Shown: positions 18,460 through 27,573, counted from the stretch's first letter. The stretch: 64,000 nt of DNA from Streptomyces himalayensis subsp. himalayensis (GCF_013778455.1 NZ_JACEHE010000010.1:1-64000), one strand, 5' to 3'. The notes: generated by a model from the sequence alone, not told the origin. Numbers and translations are program-made.

Positions 18460-19287
18460 ATGAGTCCCTTCATCGGCTCCGCATCGCGCACCCGCGACTG
18501 GCGTCACGTCCGCTGCGCCGTCTCCGACGGGGTCGCCACCGTCACCCTGGCCCGCCCCGAGAAACTCAATGCGCTCACCTTCGGTGCCTACGCCGATCTA
18601 CGCGATCTGCTCGCCGAGATGTCCCGCGAGAAATCCGTACGTGCTCTGGTGCTCGCCGGGGAGGGGCGCGGCTTCTGCTCCGGTGGGGACGTCGACGAGA
18701 TCATCGGCGCCACGCTTGCCATGGACACATCCCAGCTGCTCGACTTCAACCGGATGACCGGGCAGGTCGTACGGGCCCTCAGGGAATGTCCCTTCCCGGT
18801 GATCGCCGCCGTCCATGGTGTGGCGGCGGGTGCGGGCGCCGTCCTCGCACTGGCCGCAGACTTCCGGGTCGCCGACCCCTCGGCCCGTTTCGCCTTCCTC
18901 TTCACCAGGGTGGGCCTCTCCGGGGGTGACATGGGTGCCGCCTATCTGCTGCCGCGGGTCGTCGGGCTCGGCCACGCCACGAGGCTGCTGATGCTGGGCG
19001 AGCCCGTGCGGGCGCCGGAGGCCGAGCGGATCGGGCTGATCAGCGAGCTCACGGACGAGGGACAGGCGGACGAGGCCGCCCACGCACTGGCCCGCCGCCT
19101 CGCCGACGGTCCCGCCCTCGCCCTCGCCCAGACGAAGGCGCTGCTCACCGCGGAACTGGACATGCCGCTCGCCGCCTCGGTCGAACTGGACGCGTCGACG
19201 CAGGCGCTCCTCATGAACGGCGAGGACTACGCCGAGTTCCATGCGGCCTTCACCGAGAAGCGGCCACCGAAGTGGCGGGGGCGATAG
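18460..19287 (+). CDS. Enoyl-CoA hydratase/isomerase family protein
   Basis: A 275-residue crotonase-fold enzyme. The oxyanion-hole segments are GEGRGFCSGGDVDEI and GVAAGAGAVLALAADF. At the usual second catalytic position the sequence reads GLSGGDMGAAYLLPR, a pattern found in crotonases from 2-aminobenzoyl-CoA-type clusters. It probably hydrates or opens a ring-derived enoyl-CoA made by the monooxygenase encoded next. The ATG at 18460 follows CGAGGAGG. The start of the next gene lies at or just after its stop, indicating an operon. Confidence 0.88.
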   Translation: MSPFIGSASRTRDWRHVRCAVSDGVATVTLARPEKLNALTFGAYADLRDLLAEMSREKSVRALVLAGEGRGFCSGGDVDEIIGATLAMDTSQLLDFNRMTGQVVRALRECPFPVIAAVHGVAAGAGAVLALAADFRVADPSARFAFLFTRVGLSGGDMGAAYLLPRVVGLGHATRLLMLGEPVRAPEAERIGLISELTDEGQADEAAHALARRLADGPALALAQTKALLTAELDMPLAASVELDASTQALLMNGEDYAEFHAAFTEKRPPKWRGR

Positions 19288-19289
19288 CG

Positions 19290-21803
19290 GTGCCGGCGGC
19301 GCGGTATGCGCCGGAGCCTGCTCCGGGAGCCGAGCCCGCTCCGGACGCTGCGCCCGCTCCGGACGCTGAGCCTGCTCCGGACGCTGAGCCCGTGGTGAGC
19401 CGCCGCGGCCTCGCCCGCCGCGTCGCGGTCATCGGCGGTGGCCCCGGCGGGCTGTACGCCGCGGCCCTCCTCAAGCGCCTGGACCCGAGGCGCGAGATCA
19501 CCGTCTGGGAGCGCAACGCGCCCGACGACACCTTCGGTTTCGGTGTCGTCCTGTCCGACGAGACGCTCGGCGGTATCGAGCACGCCGACCCCGTCGTGTA
19601 CGCGGCGCTCGAGGCCGAGTTCGTACGCTGGGACGACATCGACATCGTGCACCGCGGCGCCCGCCACACCGCCGGTGGGCACGGCTTCGCGGCGCTCGGT
19701 CGGCGTCGGCTGCTGGGCATCCTCCACGAACGCTGCCGCTCGCTCGGCGTCGACCTCCGCTTCCGTACGGAGGCCCCGCCCGCGGCCGAGCTGGCCTCCG
19801 CGTACGACCTGGTCGTCGCCGCGGACGGCGTACACAGCATCACCCGTGAGGCACACGCGGACGTCTTCCGGCCGGCCCTCACCACCCACCGCTGCCGCTA
19901 CATCTGGCTGGCCGCGGACTTCGCCTTCGACGCCTTCCGCTTCGAGATCGCCGAGACCGAACACGGCGTGATGCAGCTGCACGGCTACCCGTACGCGGCC
20001 GATTCCTCCACCGTCATCGTGGAGATGCGCGAAGAGGTCTGGCGGGCCGCCGGATTCGCGGAGGCCGACGAGTACGAGTCCGTCGAGCGGTGCGCGAAGA
20101 TCTTCGCCGATGCCCTCGGCGGCCGTCCCCTGCGCGGCAACAGCTCCTCGTGGATCAACTTCCGCACGGTCGTCAACCAGCACTGGTCCGACGTGAGCTC
20201 CGACGCGGACCGCGGGAGCAGTACTGACGGAAGCTCGCGCGCGGACTCCGGCGGGAGCTCGCGTCCGCACTCCGGCGGGAGCTCGCGCGCGGACTCCGGC
20301 GGGAGCTCGCGCGGCCACATCGTCCTGCTCGGCGACGCCGCCCACACCGCGCACTTCTCCATCGGCTCGGGCACCAAGCTCGCCGTCGAGGACGCCCTCG
20401 CGCTCGCCGCCTGCCTCACGGAACAGTCGGATCTCGGCGAGGCACTGCGCGCGTACGAGGCCGAGCGCCGGCCCGTCGTCGAGTCCACGCAGCGCGCCGC
20501 CCTCGCCAGCCTGGAGTGGTTCGAGAACCTCGGCATGTATCTCCGCCAGCGGCCGCGCCAGTTCGCCTTCAATCTGCTCACCCGCAGCCGCCGCGTCACC
20601 CATGGCAATCTGCGGCTGCGCGACGCCCACTTCACCGAGGCCGTGGAGCGCGACTTCGGCTGTCCGCCCGGCACGCCCCCGATGTTCACCCCTTTCCGGC
20701 TGCGCGACCTCACCCTGCGCAACCGCGTCGTCGTCTCGCCGATGGACATGTACTCGGCCGAGAACGGCATCCCCGGCGACTTCCATCTCGTCCATCTGGG
20801 CGCCCGGGCGCTGGGCGGCGCCGGACTGGTGATGACCGAGATGGTGTGCGTCAGCGCCGAGGGCCGCATCACGCCCGGCTGCACCGGGCTCTACACCCCT
20901 CAACAGGGCGGGGCCTGGCGCCGCGTCACCGACTTCGTGCACACCCACGCCCCCGGCACCGCGATCGGCGTCCAACTCGGGCACTCAGGGCGCAAGGGCT
21001 CCACGAAGCTGATGTGGGAAGGCATCGACGAACCGCTCGACGACGGCAACTGGCCGCTCGCGGCGGCATCCCCCCTTCCGTACCGGTCCGACAGCCAAGC
21101 ACCCCGGCAACTCGGCAGGGCCGGGCTCACCGACATCCGCGAGCAGTTCGTGGCCGCCGCCTGGCGCGCCGCCCGCTGCGGCTTCGACCTGCTGGAACTG
21201 CACTGCGCGCACGGCTATCTGCTGTCCGGCTTCCTCTCCCCGCTGACCAACCGACGGACCGACGGCTACGGGGGCTCCCTCGAGCGGCGGCTGCGCTTCC
21301 CGCTCGAGGTGTTCGACGCGGTACGGGCCATCTGGCCGGAGGACCGGCCGATGACGGTCCGGATCTCCGCCACGGACTGGGCGGACGGCGGTACCACGGC
21401 CGACGAGGCCGTCGAGATCGCCCGCGCGTTCGCCGCGCACGGCGCCGACGCCATCGACGTCTCCACGGGGCAGGTCGTTCCGGACGAGCGGCCCGCGTAC
21501 GGACGCTCGTACCAGACGCCGTTCGCGGACCGGATCCGCAACGAGGTGGGTGTCCCGGTGATCGCGGTCGGTGCGATCTCGTCGTGGGACGACGTCAACT
21601 CGCTGATCCTGGCGGGACGTGCGGATCTGTGCGCACTGGGGCGGCCGCACCTGTACGACCCGCACTGGACGTTGCACGCCGCGGCCGAACAGGGGTACGC
21701 GGGGCCTGGGGTGAACTGGCCCCTTCCGTACCGTGCGGGAAGCAGGCGACCCCAGACGGGCCGCCTCGACGCACCTAAGCCGCGCCTGACGCTGGACGGC
21801 TGA
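19290..21803 (+). CDS. Bifunctional aryl-CoA monooxygenase/old yellow enzyme reductase (salicylyl-CoA 5-hydroxylase or 2-aminobenzoyl-CoA monooxygenase/reductase type)
   Basis: About 837 residues in two domains. The first is an FAD monooxygenase (dinucleotide motif VAVIGGGPGGLYAA, second FAD motif LLGDAAHTAHF). From about residue 470 follows an FMN old-yellow-enzyme domain (SPMDMYSAENG, ELHCAHGYLLSGFLSP). Fusions of this kind oxidise and reduce 2-aminobenzoyl-CoA or hydroxylate salicylyl-CoA; the RidA and ligase neighbours favour the aminobenzoyl route. Two low-complexity insertions stand out: an N-terminal APDAEP repeat and an SSRADSGG repeat just before GDAAH. GTG 19290 has GGGGG upstream; GTG 19272, overlapping the hydratase gene, is possible. 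Confidence 0.85.
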   Translation: MPAARYAPEPAPGAEPAPDAAPAPDAEPAPDAEPVVSRRGLARRVAVIGGGPGGLYAAALLKRLDPRREITVWERNAPDDTFGFGVVLSDETLGGIEHADPVVYAALEAEFVRWDDIDIVHRGARHTAGGHGFAALGRRRLLGILHERCRSLGVDLRFRTEAPPAAELASAYDLVVAADGVHSITREAHADVFRPALTTHRCRYIWLAADFAFDAFRFEIAETEHGVMQLHGYPYAADSSTVIVEMREEVWRAAGFAEADEYESVERCAKIFADALGGRPLRGNSSSWINFRTVVNQHWSDVSSDADRGSSTDGSSRADSGGSSRPHSGGSSRADSGGSSRGHIVLLGDAAHTAHFSIGSGTKLAVEDALALAACLTEQSDLGEALRAYEAERRPVVESTQRAALASLEWFENLGMYLRQRPRQFAFNLLTRSRRVTHGNLRLRDAHFTEAVERDFGCPPGTPPMFTPFRLRDLTLRNRVVVSPMDMYSAENGIPGDFHLVHLGARALGGAGLVMTEMVCVSAEGRITPGCTGLYTPQQGGAWRRVTDFVHTHAPGTAIGVQLGHSGRKGSTKLMWEGIDEPLDDGNWPLAAASPLPYRSDSQAPRQLGRAGLTDIREQFVAAAWRAARCGFDLLELHCAHGYLLSGFLSPLTNRRTDGYGGSLERRLRFPLEVFDAVRAIWPEDRPMTVRISATDWADGGTTADEAVEIARAFAAHGADAIDVSTGQVVPDERPAYGRSYQTPFADRIRNEVGVPVIAVGAISSWDDVNSLILAGRADLCALGRPHLYDPHWTLHAAAEQGYAGPGVNWPLPYRAGSRRPQTGRLDAPKPRLTLDG
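20232..20311 (+). repeat. 24-bp coding tandem repeat inside the monooxygenase domain
   Basis: Units AGCTCGCGCGCGGACTCCGG plus CGGG occur at 20232-20255, 20256-20279 (variant) and 20280-20303, with a partial fourth unit from 20304. They encode SSRADSGG copies. The repeat sits immediately before the conserved GHIVLLGDAAH FAD motif, a position with no such insert in the family as I know it. Confidence 0.85.
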
Positions 21804-21816
21804 AGCGTGGGACGCA

Positions 21817-21832
21817 TCCCCCTGCCGGGGGA
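21817..21832. terminator. Short GC hairpin between convergent genes
   Basis: TCCCCCTGCCGGGGGA forms a 6-bp stem with a TGCC loop, 14 bp after the monooxygenase stop. It lies in the 103-bp gap to the convergent cysC gene and may serve both directions. Confidence 0.5.
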
Positions 21833-21906
21833 CTACTTCGCTCCCGTAAGCCCCGTCCCGGAGAACCGAATCGCCGCCGGGGCGAACGCCTTCAGCGCCA
21901 GAGTGA

Positions 21907-22455
21907 TCACACCAGCCCCCTCGCCGCCAGCATGGCGTACACCGCGTCCGCCGACTGCTCCGGCGTCTGGTGCTGCGTCTCCAGCACGAGCTCGGGGTCG
22001 ACCGGCGGCTCGTACGGGTCGTCGACACCCGTCAGCCCGGTCAGCTGACCCGCCGCCTGACGCGCGTACAGGCCCTTCACGTCGCGGTCGCTGCACACCG
22101 CCACCGGCGTCGCGACATGCACCTCGAAGTACGGCGTGTCGCTCGCCTGATGCCGCTTGCGCACCGCCTCACGGCTGTCCGCGTAGGGCGCGATCACCGG
22201 GACGACCGTCAGCACGCCGTTGCGCGCCAGCACCTCCGCGACCAGTCCGATCCGCTGCACGTTCGTGTTGCGGTCCTCGCGGCTGAAGCCGAGGCCCGCG
22301 GACAGGAAGCGACGGATCTCGTCACCGTCCAGGACCTCCACGCGGTGGCCCTCCGTCCGCAGTCGGCCCGCGAGTCCGCGTGCGATCGTCGTCTTGCCCG
22401 CGCTCGGCAGGCCGGTGAGCCAGACGGTGGCTCCCTGTGCCCGTGCCGTGGTCAT
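21907..22455 (-). CDS. cysC: Adenylylsulfate (APS) kinase
   Basis: A 182-residue APS kinase that phosphorylates APS to PAPS, the sulfuryl donor for sulfotransferases. Walker A is GLPSAGKTT (residues 15-23); the substrate segments are DGDEIRRFLS, FSREDRNTNVQRIG and VIAPYADSREAVRK, and the length is typical. Its ATG overlaps the stop of the glycosyltransferase gene (ATGA). It is the last gene of a four-gene operon that also encodes a sulfotransferase. This fits local PAPS supply for a biosynthetic sulfation rather than assimilation; no cysD, cysN or cysH is nearby. Confidence 0.94.
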   Translation of the reverse strand: MTTARAQGATVWLTGLPSAGKTTIARGLAGRLRTEGHRVEVLDGDEIRRFLSAGLGFSREDRNTNVQRIGLVAEVLARNGVLTVVPVIAPYADSREAVRKRHQASDTPYFEVHVATPVAVCSDRDVKGLYARQAAGQLTGLTGVDDPYEPPVDPELVLETQHQTPEQSADAVYAMLAARGLV

Positions 22456-23672
22456 ACGTGAAGTCCTTTCGCGGCACCGCTGCGGTGCCGGGTCTCGTGC
22501 AGTTCGGTGAAGAGCGCCTCCCACCGCGGATGGACGGAACCCGGGCCGTAGGAGGCCGAGGTCATCAGGGCGGCGACTCCCATCTCGGCCCGCAGTTCCT
22601 GGTCGGCCATGAGCCGTCCCATGGCGTCGGCCAGTGCGTCGGTGTCCTGGGCCGGCACCAGCAGGCCGTCCACGCCGTGTGTGAGAACGTCGGCCGGTCC
22701 CGTCGGGCAGTCGAAGGCCACCACGGGCAGTGCGTGGCTCATCGCCTCGATCATCACCATCGGCAGCCCTTCGAAGCGCGAACTGAGCACGTAGAAGGAG
22801 GCCTTGGCGAGCTCGTCGTCGAGGCGGTCGGTGTGCCCCATGAGGAAGACGTGGTTGTAGAGATGGTGCTCCTCGATGAGGGCCCTCAACTCCGCCTTCT
22901 TCTCGCCGCTGCCGTAGATCCTCAACTGCCAGTCCGGGTACTTCTCGACGAGCCGCGCCCATGCCGGGATCAGCAGGTCGAAGCCCTTCTGCGGGAAGAG
23001 CCGCCCGGCCGCCACCGCGATCTTCGATTCGGGGCGTGACGGAATCTGATCCAGCGTGTGAACGGCGTTCGGAATCCGGATGACGCGCGTGCCCGGCAGC
23101 AGTTGCTCGTAGTCCTGGCGGTCGCGCTCGGTCAGCACGGCCACCGCGTCGAACTCCGGATAGCACTCCACGATGCGCCGCTGGACGTCCACCCGATGCG
23201 TGCCGTGGTTCATGTGCTCCTGCGCCACCCGGATCACCCCGCCGGTCGCATGCCGCGCGGCGAGGAAGTTCAGGGCCGGCCTGGTGGTCACCAGGACGCC
23301 GTCGCGCAGGGACGCCACGTACGCGATGACCGCGTCCTCGACGTGCCGGTTGAAGTAGCGGTAGCCGAACTCCCCACGGGGGATCTCCCGCGCGGGCACC
23401 TCCAGCTGCCGGGTCCGGCGCCGGTCGCGCAGCCGCGCGACCAGGCCCCGCGCCGGCTCCAGCGCGCGCTCGCGCAGGTCGACCAGCGTGGACACGGTGA
23501 CCCGGCAGTCCAGCGGGAACTGCACCTCGTCGCGGCGGCGCAGCACGCTCACCAGCTCGACGTCCCAGCCCGCGGCCACAAGGGAGTTGGCCTGGTTCAT
23601 GACGGTACGGATGGTGCCGCCGCGGCCGTAGGCGTGCAGCAGCAGATAGCGGATCTTGATGCCGGGTCTCAT
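22452..23672 (-). CDS. Family 4-type glycosyltransferase
   Basis: A 406-residue GT-B fold glycosyltransferase of the GT4 kind. The N-terminal acceptor domain opens RYLLLHAYGRGGTIRT. The donor domain shows VAAGRLFPQKGFDLLI, then SRFEGLPMVMIEAM with the conserved Glu motif, and GPADVLTHGVDGLLV. ATG 23672 overlaps the upstream stop by 4 nt; GTG 23681 is a less likely alternative. The sugar and acceptor cannot be told. With a sulfotransferase and cysC in the same operon, the product is likely a sulfated glycan or glycoconjugate. Confidence 0.87.
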   Translation of the reverse strand: MRPGIKIRYLLLHAYGRGGTIRTVMNQANSLVAAGWDVELVSVLRRRDEVQFPLDCRVTVSTLVDLRERALEPARGLVARLRDRRRTRQLEVPAREIPRGEFGYRYFNRHVEDAVIAYVASLRDGVLVTTRPALNFLAARHATGGVIRVAQEHMNHGTHRVDVQRRIVECYPEFDAVAVLTERDRQDYEQLLPGTRVIRIPNAVHTLDQIPSRPESKIAVAAGRLFPQKGFDLLIPAWARLVEKYPDWQLRIYGSGEKKAELRALIEEHHLYNHVFLMGHTDRLDDELAKASFYVLSSRFEGLPMVMIEAMSHALPVVAFDCPTGPADVLTHGVDGLLVPAQDTDALADAMGRLMADQELRAEMGVAALMTSASYGPGSVHPRWEALFTELHETRHRSGAAKGLHV

Positions 23673-24082
23673 ACGCGGCACTCCAGCGACAGATTGTCCT
23701 GGACCGTGTAGTACGGCTGCACCGTGAGGGTCCCGCGGGCGGCCGGCACACGCTGAGCCGGATAGACCATGATCTTCTTCTTGTCGCGGTTGTCGTCGAG
23801 CTGCCGCCCGGCCCGCAGCTTCACCTCACCGTCCGTGAGGTGCAGATCCCACTGCTCGATGCCGTCCGTGTCGTATGCGGCGAGGTCCGCGACCGGTACC
23901 TCGCTCTCGAAGCGGTCGTCCTCGACCCGGGCCCGGTACCGCAGTTGCTGCGTGCTGCTCCGGCGCACCAGCAGCAGCCGCCAGTCCCTGCCGCTGTCCC
24001 CGCGCCTTCCGTACAGCCGGCCCACGATGCGTATACGTCCGTCCCGCGGCCACACCTGTTCTATCTCGGCGTGCGGCTTCAC
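23669..24082 (-). CDS. Conserved hypothetical protein of the sulfotransferase/glycosyltransferase operon
   Basis: A 137-residue protein that I do not recognise. It is rich in beta-strand-like segments (RIRIVGRLYGR, WRLLLVRR, ALTVQPYYTVQDN-like C-terminus) and charged residues, with no signal peptide or membrane span. GTG 24082 is chosen because it overlaps the sulfotransferase stop by exactly 4 nt (GTGA), as at the other junctions here; GTG 24106 is also open. The repeated beta pattern would suit a carbohydrate-recognising or accessory domain, but that is a guess from context. Confidence 0.7.
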   Translation of the reverse strand: MKPHAEIEQVWPRDGRIRIVGRLYGRRGDSGRDWRLLLVRRSSTQQLRYRARVEDDRFESEVPVADLAAYDTDGIEQWDLHLTDGEVKLRAGRQLDDNRDKKKIMVYPAQRVPAARGTLTVQPYYTVQDNLSLECRV

Positions 24083-24975
24083 GAGGCGTAACCCCAGGAC
24101 ACGCACATCGGCTGGAGGACCTCGGGTATCTCGTCCTCCTTGGGCAGTTCACGGCCCGCCTGCACCCGGCCGGTGCGGATCTTGTCGCGCCAGTCGCCGA
24201 GCCCCTTGACGAGGTCGCCGTCCTGGCGCTCGCCGTAGGCGAGCATCGAGGCGTCGAAGTCGATGCCGAGGAAGGTGCACAGGCTCCGCAGCTGTCCCTC
24301 GGGGTCCTCGGTGAGCTGCTCGTAGCGGATGGTGTGGCCGCCGGTGAGGCCCTTGCGGGCGTTCTCGACGGCCTTCATGTAGCGCAGCGCGTCGGCCGCG
24401 GCCTCGTCGTAGGTGCGCTTCTCGGGGTCGGCCTCGTGCCAGGAGCGCGCGATGGACACGGGGTGGCGCAGCAGGAAGACGAACTTGGCGTCCGGCCAGC
24501 AGGCGGCTATGCGCTTGTACGCGAAGGCGTTGCTCGGCGTCTTCTCGACGATGAAGTCCTTGCCGGACTTGGTCAGTTCGCGGTGCAGGACCCGGTCCCA
24601 CAGCAGATGCTCTAGATCACCGCGATCTAGGTCGAGGGCGCTCATGGCCTTCTGCGAGAGCTTGCTGCCGAATCCGACCTCAAGGCGGCGGATGTGCAGC
24701 TCGTGCGGGGCGTGCAGGCGCGGGTGCGCGTTGAGCAGCATGCGCAGCAGGGTGGAGCCGGACCGGACGGGCGACATGATGAAGACGGGTTGCCGCAGCA
24801 GCCGGTCGACCTCGGGGTCGTCGGGACATCGGAACGGCACGTCGGGACGCTTCTTCGGTGGCGTGCTCTTCGCCGGTGCCTTCTTGGCGGGCGTCGTGGG
24901 CGCACTTACCACCCGACGGACCTGGTAACCCGTCGCCGAAGCGAACGCCTGGTTGAGCTTGGGCAACAATCTCAT
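24079..24975 (-). CDS. PAPS-dependent sulfotransferase
   Basis: A 298-residue sulfotransferase. The 5'-phosphosulfate loop is SPVRSGSTLLRMLL (about residues 69-82), and the 3'-phosphate-binding segment is FVFLLRHPVSIARSW. A Lys/Pro/Ala-rich N-terminal stretch of about 25 residues precedes the catalytic domain. No membrane span is evident. It is the first gene of a tight operon with an accessory protein, a GT4 glycosyltransferase and cysC, so PAPS supply and sulfate transfer are coupled. The acceptor is unknown, probably a glycan or glycolipid built by the glycosyltransferase. Confidence 0.9.
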   Translation of the reverse strand: MRLLPKLNQAFASATGYQVRRVVSAPTTPAKKAPAKSTPPKKRPDVPFRCPDDPEVDRLLRQPVFIMSPVRSGSTLLRMLLNAHPRLHAPHELHIRRLEVGFGSKLSQKAMSALDLDRGDLEHLLWDRVLHRELTKSGKDFIVEKTPSNAFAYKRIAACWPDAKFVFLLRHPVSIARSWHEADPEKRTYDEAAADALRYMKAVENARKGLTGGHTIRYEQLTEDPEGQLRSLCTFLGIDFDASMLAYGERQDGDLVKGLGDWRDKIRTGRVQAGRELPKEDEIPEVLQPMCVSWGYAS

Positions 24976-25086
24976 GCGGCCCGATGATATGAGCGATTTC
25001 TGAGAAGAGGGGCGGGAGAAGCTGAGGGTTTACTGAGCGCGTCAAGATGTAACCGACGCCTCATCGGTCTCAGAGGTCACGCAAAC

Positions 25087-25896
25087 TCATGCAGAGAGCA
25101 CGAATTTCTTCCCGGCGTCCCGCAGTCGGGCCCCCAACTCCTGGAAGACCTGTGCCGACCGGGCGCCCGGCCATCCCTGGGGCAGAAGTTCGGCCGGAAG
25201 CCCCGGGTCCGCGTACGGCAGATGCCGCCACGAGTCCAGCGCGAGCAGATAGTCGCGGTACGCGTCCTCCGCGGGGGTGCCGGCTCGCTTGCCCCACGCC
25301 CGCAGGACCGGCTCGTGGCGGTCCAGGAACTCCTCATGCAGCTTGGCGATGGCCGCCAGGTCCCACCAGCGTCCGACGGCCTCCGCGGTCGGCGTGAAAC
25401 CCAGGTGGTCGCCGCGGAACAGATCGACGTACTGGGCCAGTTGCAGGCGCTCCAGTGTGTGCCGGGTCTCCTCGTACAGCCGTGCGGGGGCGATCCAGAC
25501 GCCCGGTGCCGCCGCGCCGAAGCCCAGCCCGGCGAGCCGGGAGCGCAGGACGTGCCGCTTGTGGCGCTCCGGCTCCGGGACCGAGAAGACGGCGAGGACC
25601 CAGCCCTCCTCGCCCCGGGGCGCGTCCGTGCGGTAGATGCGGCGGTCGCCGTCGTCGAGCAGCTGCCGGGCGTCGGGCGACAGCGCGTATCCGGCCGTGC
25701 CCGTCGCGGTGCGCTCGGGGACGAGCAGTCCGCGCCGCTTCAGCCGGGACACCGACGAGCGCACGGACGGGGCGTCGACGTCGACGGCGCCCAGGAGGCG
25801 GATCAGCTCCGCCACCGGTACGGGACCGGGGAAGTCCCGCCCGTACGCGCCGTAGAAGGTGACGATCAGGGATCGTGGAGTGTGCTGCTCGGACAC
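25087..25896 (-). CDS. PaaX-family transcriptional regulator
   Basis: A 269-residue PaaX-type repressor. It has an N-terminal winged helix (SLIVTFYGAYGRDF, then VRSSVSRLKRRGLL), a middle domain (GWVLAVFSVPEPERHKRHVLR) and a C-terminal domain ending KLHEEFLDRHEPVL. PaaX proteins repress aromatic acyl-CoA pathways and are released by the CoA-thioester substrate. It lies 9 bp downstream of the CoA ligase gene on the same strand, so it is probably co-transcribed with the enzyme that makes its inducer. The TGAC-N4-GTCA palindromes at 18393 and 27585 are candidate targets. Confidence 0.88.
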   Translation of the reverse strand: MSEQHTPRSLIVTFYGAYGRDFPGPVPVAELIRLLGAVDVDAPSVRSSVSRLKRRGLLVPERTATGTAGYALSPDARQLLDDGDRRIYRTDAPRGEEGWVLAVFSVPEPERHKRHVLRSRLAGLGFGAAAPGVWIAPARLYEETRHTLERLQLAQYVDLFRGDHLGFTPTAEAVGRWWDLAAIAKLHEEFLDRHEPVLRAWGKRAGTPAEDAYRDYLLALDSWRHLPYADPGLPAELLPQGWPGARSAQVFQELGARLRDAGKKFVLSA

Positions 25897-25905
25897 GTGA
25901 TCACT

Positions 25906-27531
25906 CTACGGTCCCGGCTCCCGGAGCCGGAATCTCTGCAGCTTCCCGGTCGCGGTACGGGGTAGCGCGTCGAGGAAGAGGATCTCGCGCGGGCACTTGT
26001 ACGGTGCCAGCTCGGCCCTGACGAAGTCGCGCAGCGCCGCCGGGTCCTTCCCCGCACCATCGCGCAGCACCACACAGGCGACGACGATCTGCCCGCGCGC
26101 CTCGTCCGCCCGGCCCACGACCGCGGCCTCGACCACGTCCGGGTGGCGGAGCAGCGCCTCCTCGACCTCGGGGCCCGCGATGTTGTATCCCGCCGAAATG
26201 ATCATGTCGTCCGCGCGGGCGACGTAGCGGAAGTAGCCGTCCGGCTCCCGGACGTACGTGTCGCCGGTGATGTTCCAGCCGCCGCGCACGTACTCCCGCT
26301 GCCGGTCGTCGCCCAGATAGCGGCAGCCCACCGGGCCCCGCACGGCGAGCAGTCCCGGCTCGCCGTCCGCCACCGGCTGCCCGTCGGCGTCCACCACGCG
26401 CGCGTGCCACCCCGGTACGGGCACGCCCGTCGTACCCGGACGGATCGCCTCGTCCGCCGCGGAGATGAAGATGTGCAGCAACTCGGTCGCGCCGATGCCG
26501 TTGATGATGCGGTGCCCGGTCCGCTCGTACCAGGCCTGCCAGGTGGCGGCGGGCAGGTTCTCACCTGCGGAGACACAGCGGCGCAGCGACGAGATGTCGT
26601 ACGCGGACACCTCGTCCAGCATCGCGCGGTACGCGGTCGGCGCGGTGAACAGGACGGACACCCGGTGCTCGGCGATCGCGGGCAGGAGCTGCCCGGGGCC
26701 CGCCTGCTCGAGCAGCAGCGCGCTCGCCCCGGCCCGCATCGGGAAGATCACCAGCCCGCCGAGCCCGAAGGTGAAACCGAGCGGCGGACTGCCGGCGAAG
26801 ACGTCGTCCGGCTCGGGCCTGAGCACATGACGTGCGAACGTGTCCGCGACGGCCAGCACATCGCGGTGGAAGTGGACACAGCCCTTGGGCCGCCCGGTAG
26901 TGCCGGACGTGAACGCGATCAGCGCGACATCGTCGGACGACGTGTCCACGGCAGTGCAGGCACCCGGCATCCGCGCACTGCGGTGCAGCAGATCGTCCGG
27001 CGCGTCCCCGCCGTACGTCGTGATCCGCAGCCCCGGAATCTCCGCCTTCGCCAGGTCGTCCACCGACCTGATGTCGCAGAGGGCATGGCCGACCTGCGCG
27101 ATTCTGCACATGGTGGCCAGCTCGTGGCTGCGCTGCTGGGCGAGGACGGTCACCGCGATCGCGCCCGCCTTCATCACGGCGAGCCAGCAGGCCGCCAGCC
27201 ACGGCGTGGTGGGCCCGCGCAGCAGCACCCGGTTTCCGGGCACGACACCCAGCTCACCGCTCAGTACCTGGGCGATCCGGTCGACGTGGCCCTGCAGCTG
27301 CCCGTACGACCACACCTCGCCGGACGCGGTACGGAACACCGGCCGCTCCGCTCCGAACCGCTCGACGGCGCGGTCCAGTAATTCCGTCCCGCAGTTGAGC
27401 CGATCGGGGTAACGCAGCTCCGGCAGATCGAAGGTGAGGTCGGGCCACTCGTGGGCGGGTGGAAGATGATCGCGCGCGAAGGTGTCGACGTGGGCCGAGG
27501 TCTTCAGCCCCAGGACGTCGCTGGGATTCAT
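25906..27531 (-). CDS. Aryl-CoA ligase (2-aminobenzoate/benzoate-CoA ligase family)
   Basis: A 541-residue ANL-superfamily ligase. Core motifs are FTSGTTGRPKG, GATELLHIFIS (typical of the benzoate and 2-aminobenzoate ligase group), the hinge region DDMIISAGYNIAGPEVEE and the C-terminal TATGKLQRF with the catalytic Lys. It activates an aromatic acid, probably anthranilate, as the CoA thioester that enters the monooxygenase. ATG 27531 is chosen because AGGGGG lies 9 nt upstream and it gives the family N-terminus; upstream codons fall in the divergent promoter. Confidence 0.88.
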   Translation of the reverse strand: MNPSDVLGLKTSAHVDTFARDHLPPAHEWPDLTFDLPELRYPDRLNCGTELLDRAVERFGAERPVFRTASGEVWSYGQLQGHVDRIAQVLSGELGVVPGNRVLLRGPTTPWLAACWLAVMKAGAIAVTVLAQQRSHELATMCRIAQVGHALCDIRSVDDLAKAEIPGLRITTYGGDAPDDLLHRSARMPGACTAVDTSSDDVALIAFTSGTTGRPKGCVHFHRDVLAVADTFARHVLRPEPDDVFAGSPPLGFTFGLGGLVIFPMRAGASALLLEQAGPGQLLPAIAEHRVSVLFTAPTAYRAMLDEVSAYDISSLRRCVSAGENLPAATWQAWYERTGHRIINGIGATELLHIFISAADEAIRPGTTGVPVPGWHARVVDADGQPVADGEPGLLAVRGPVGCRYLGDDRQREYVRGGWNITGDTYVREPDGYFRYVARADDMIISAGYNIAGPEVEEALLRHPDVVEAAVVGRADEARGQIVVACVVLRDGAGKDPAALRDFVRAELAPYKCPREILFLDALPRTATGKLQRFRLREPGP

Positions 27532-27573
27532 GGCGGTTCGCCCCCTTGTCATGGTGGGCTCGCTCCATGAGCG

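Noticed and set aside
21907..23751. A 614-codon frame covering cysC and the glycosyltransferase
   Set aside because: Only its last 182 codons are CysC; the rest is out of frame with the glycosyltransferase motifs.
24612..24630. CTAGATC-ACCGC-GATCTAG inverted repeat
   Set aside because: It lies inside the sulfotransferase reading frame (LDRGDLEHLL) and is explained by codons; no regulatory context.
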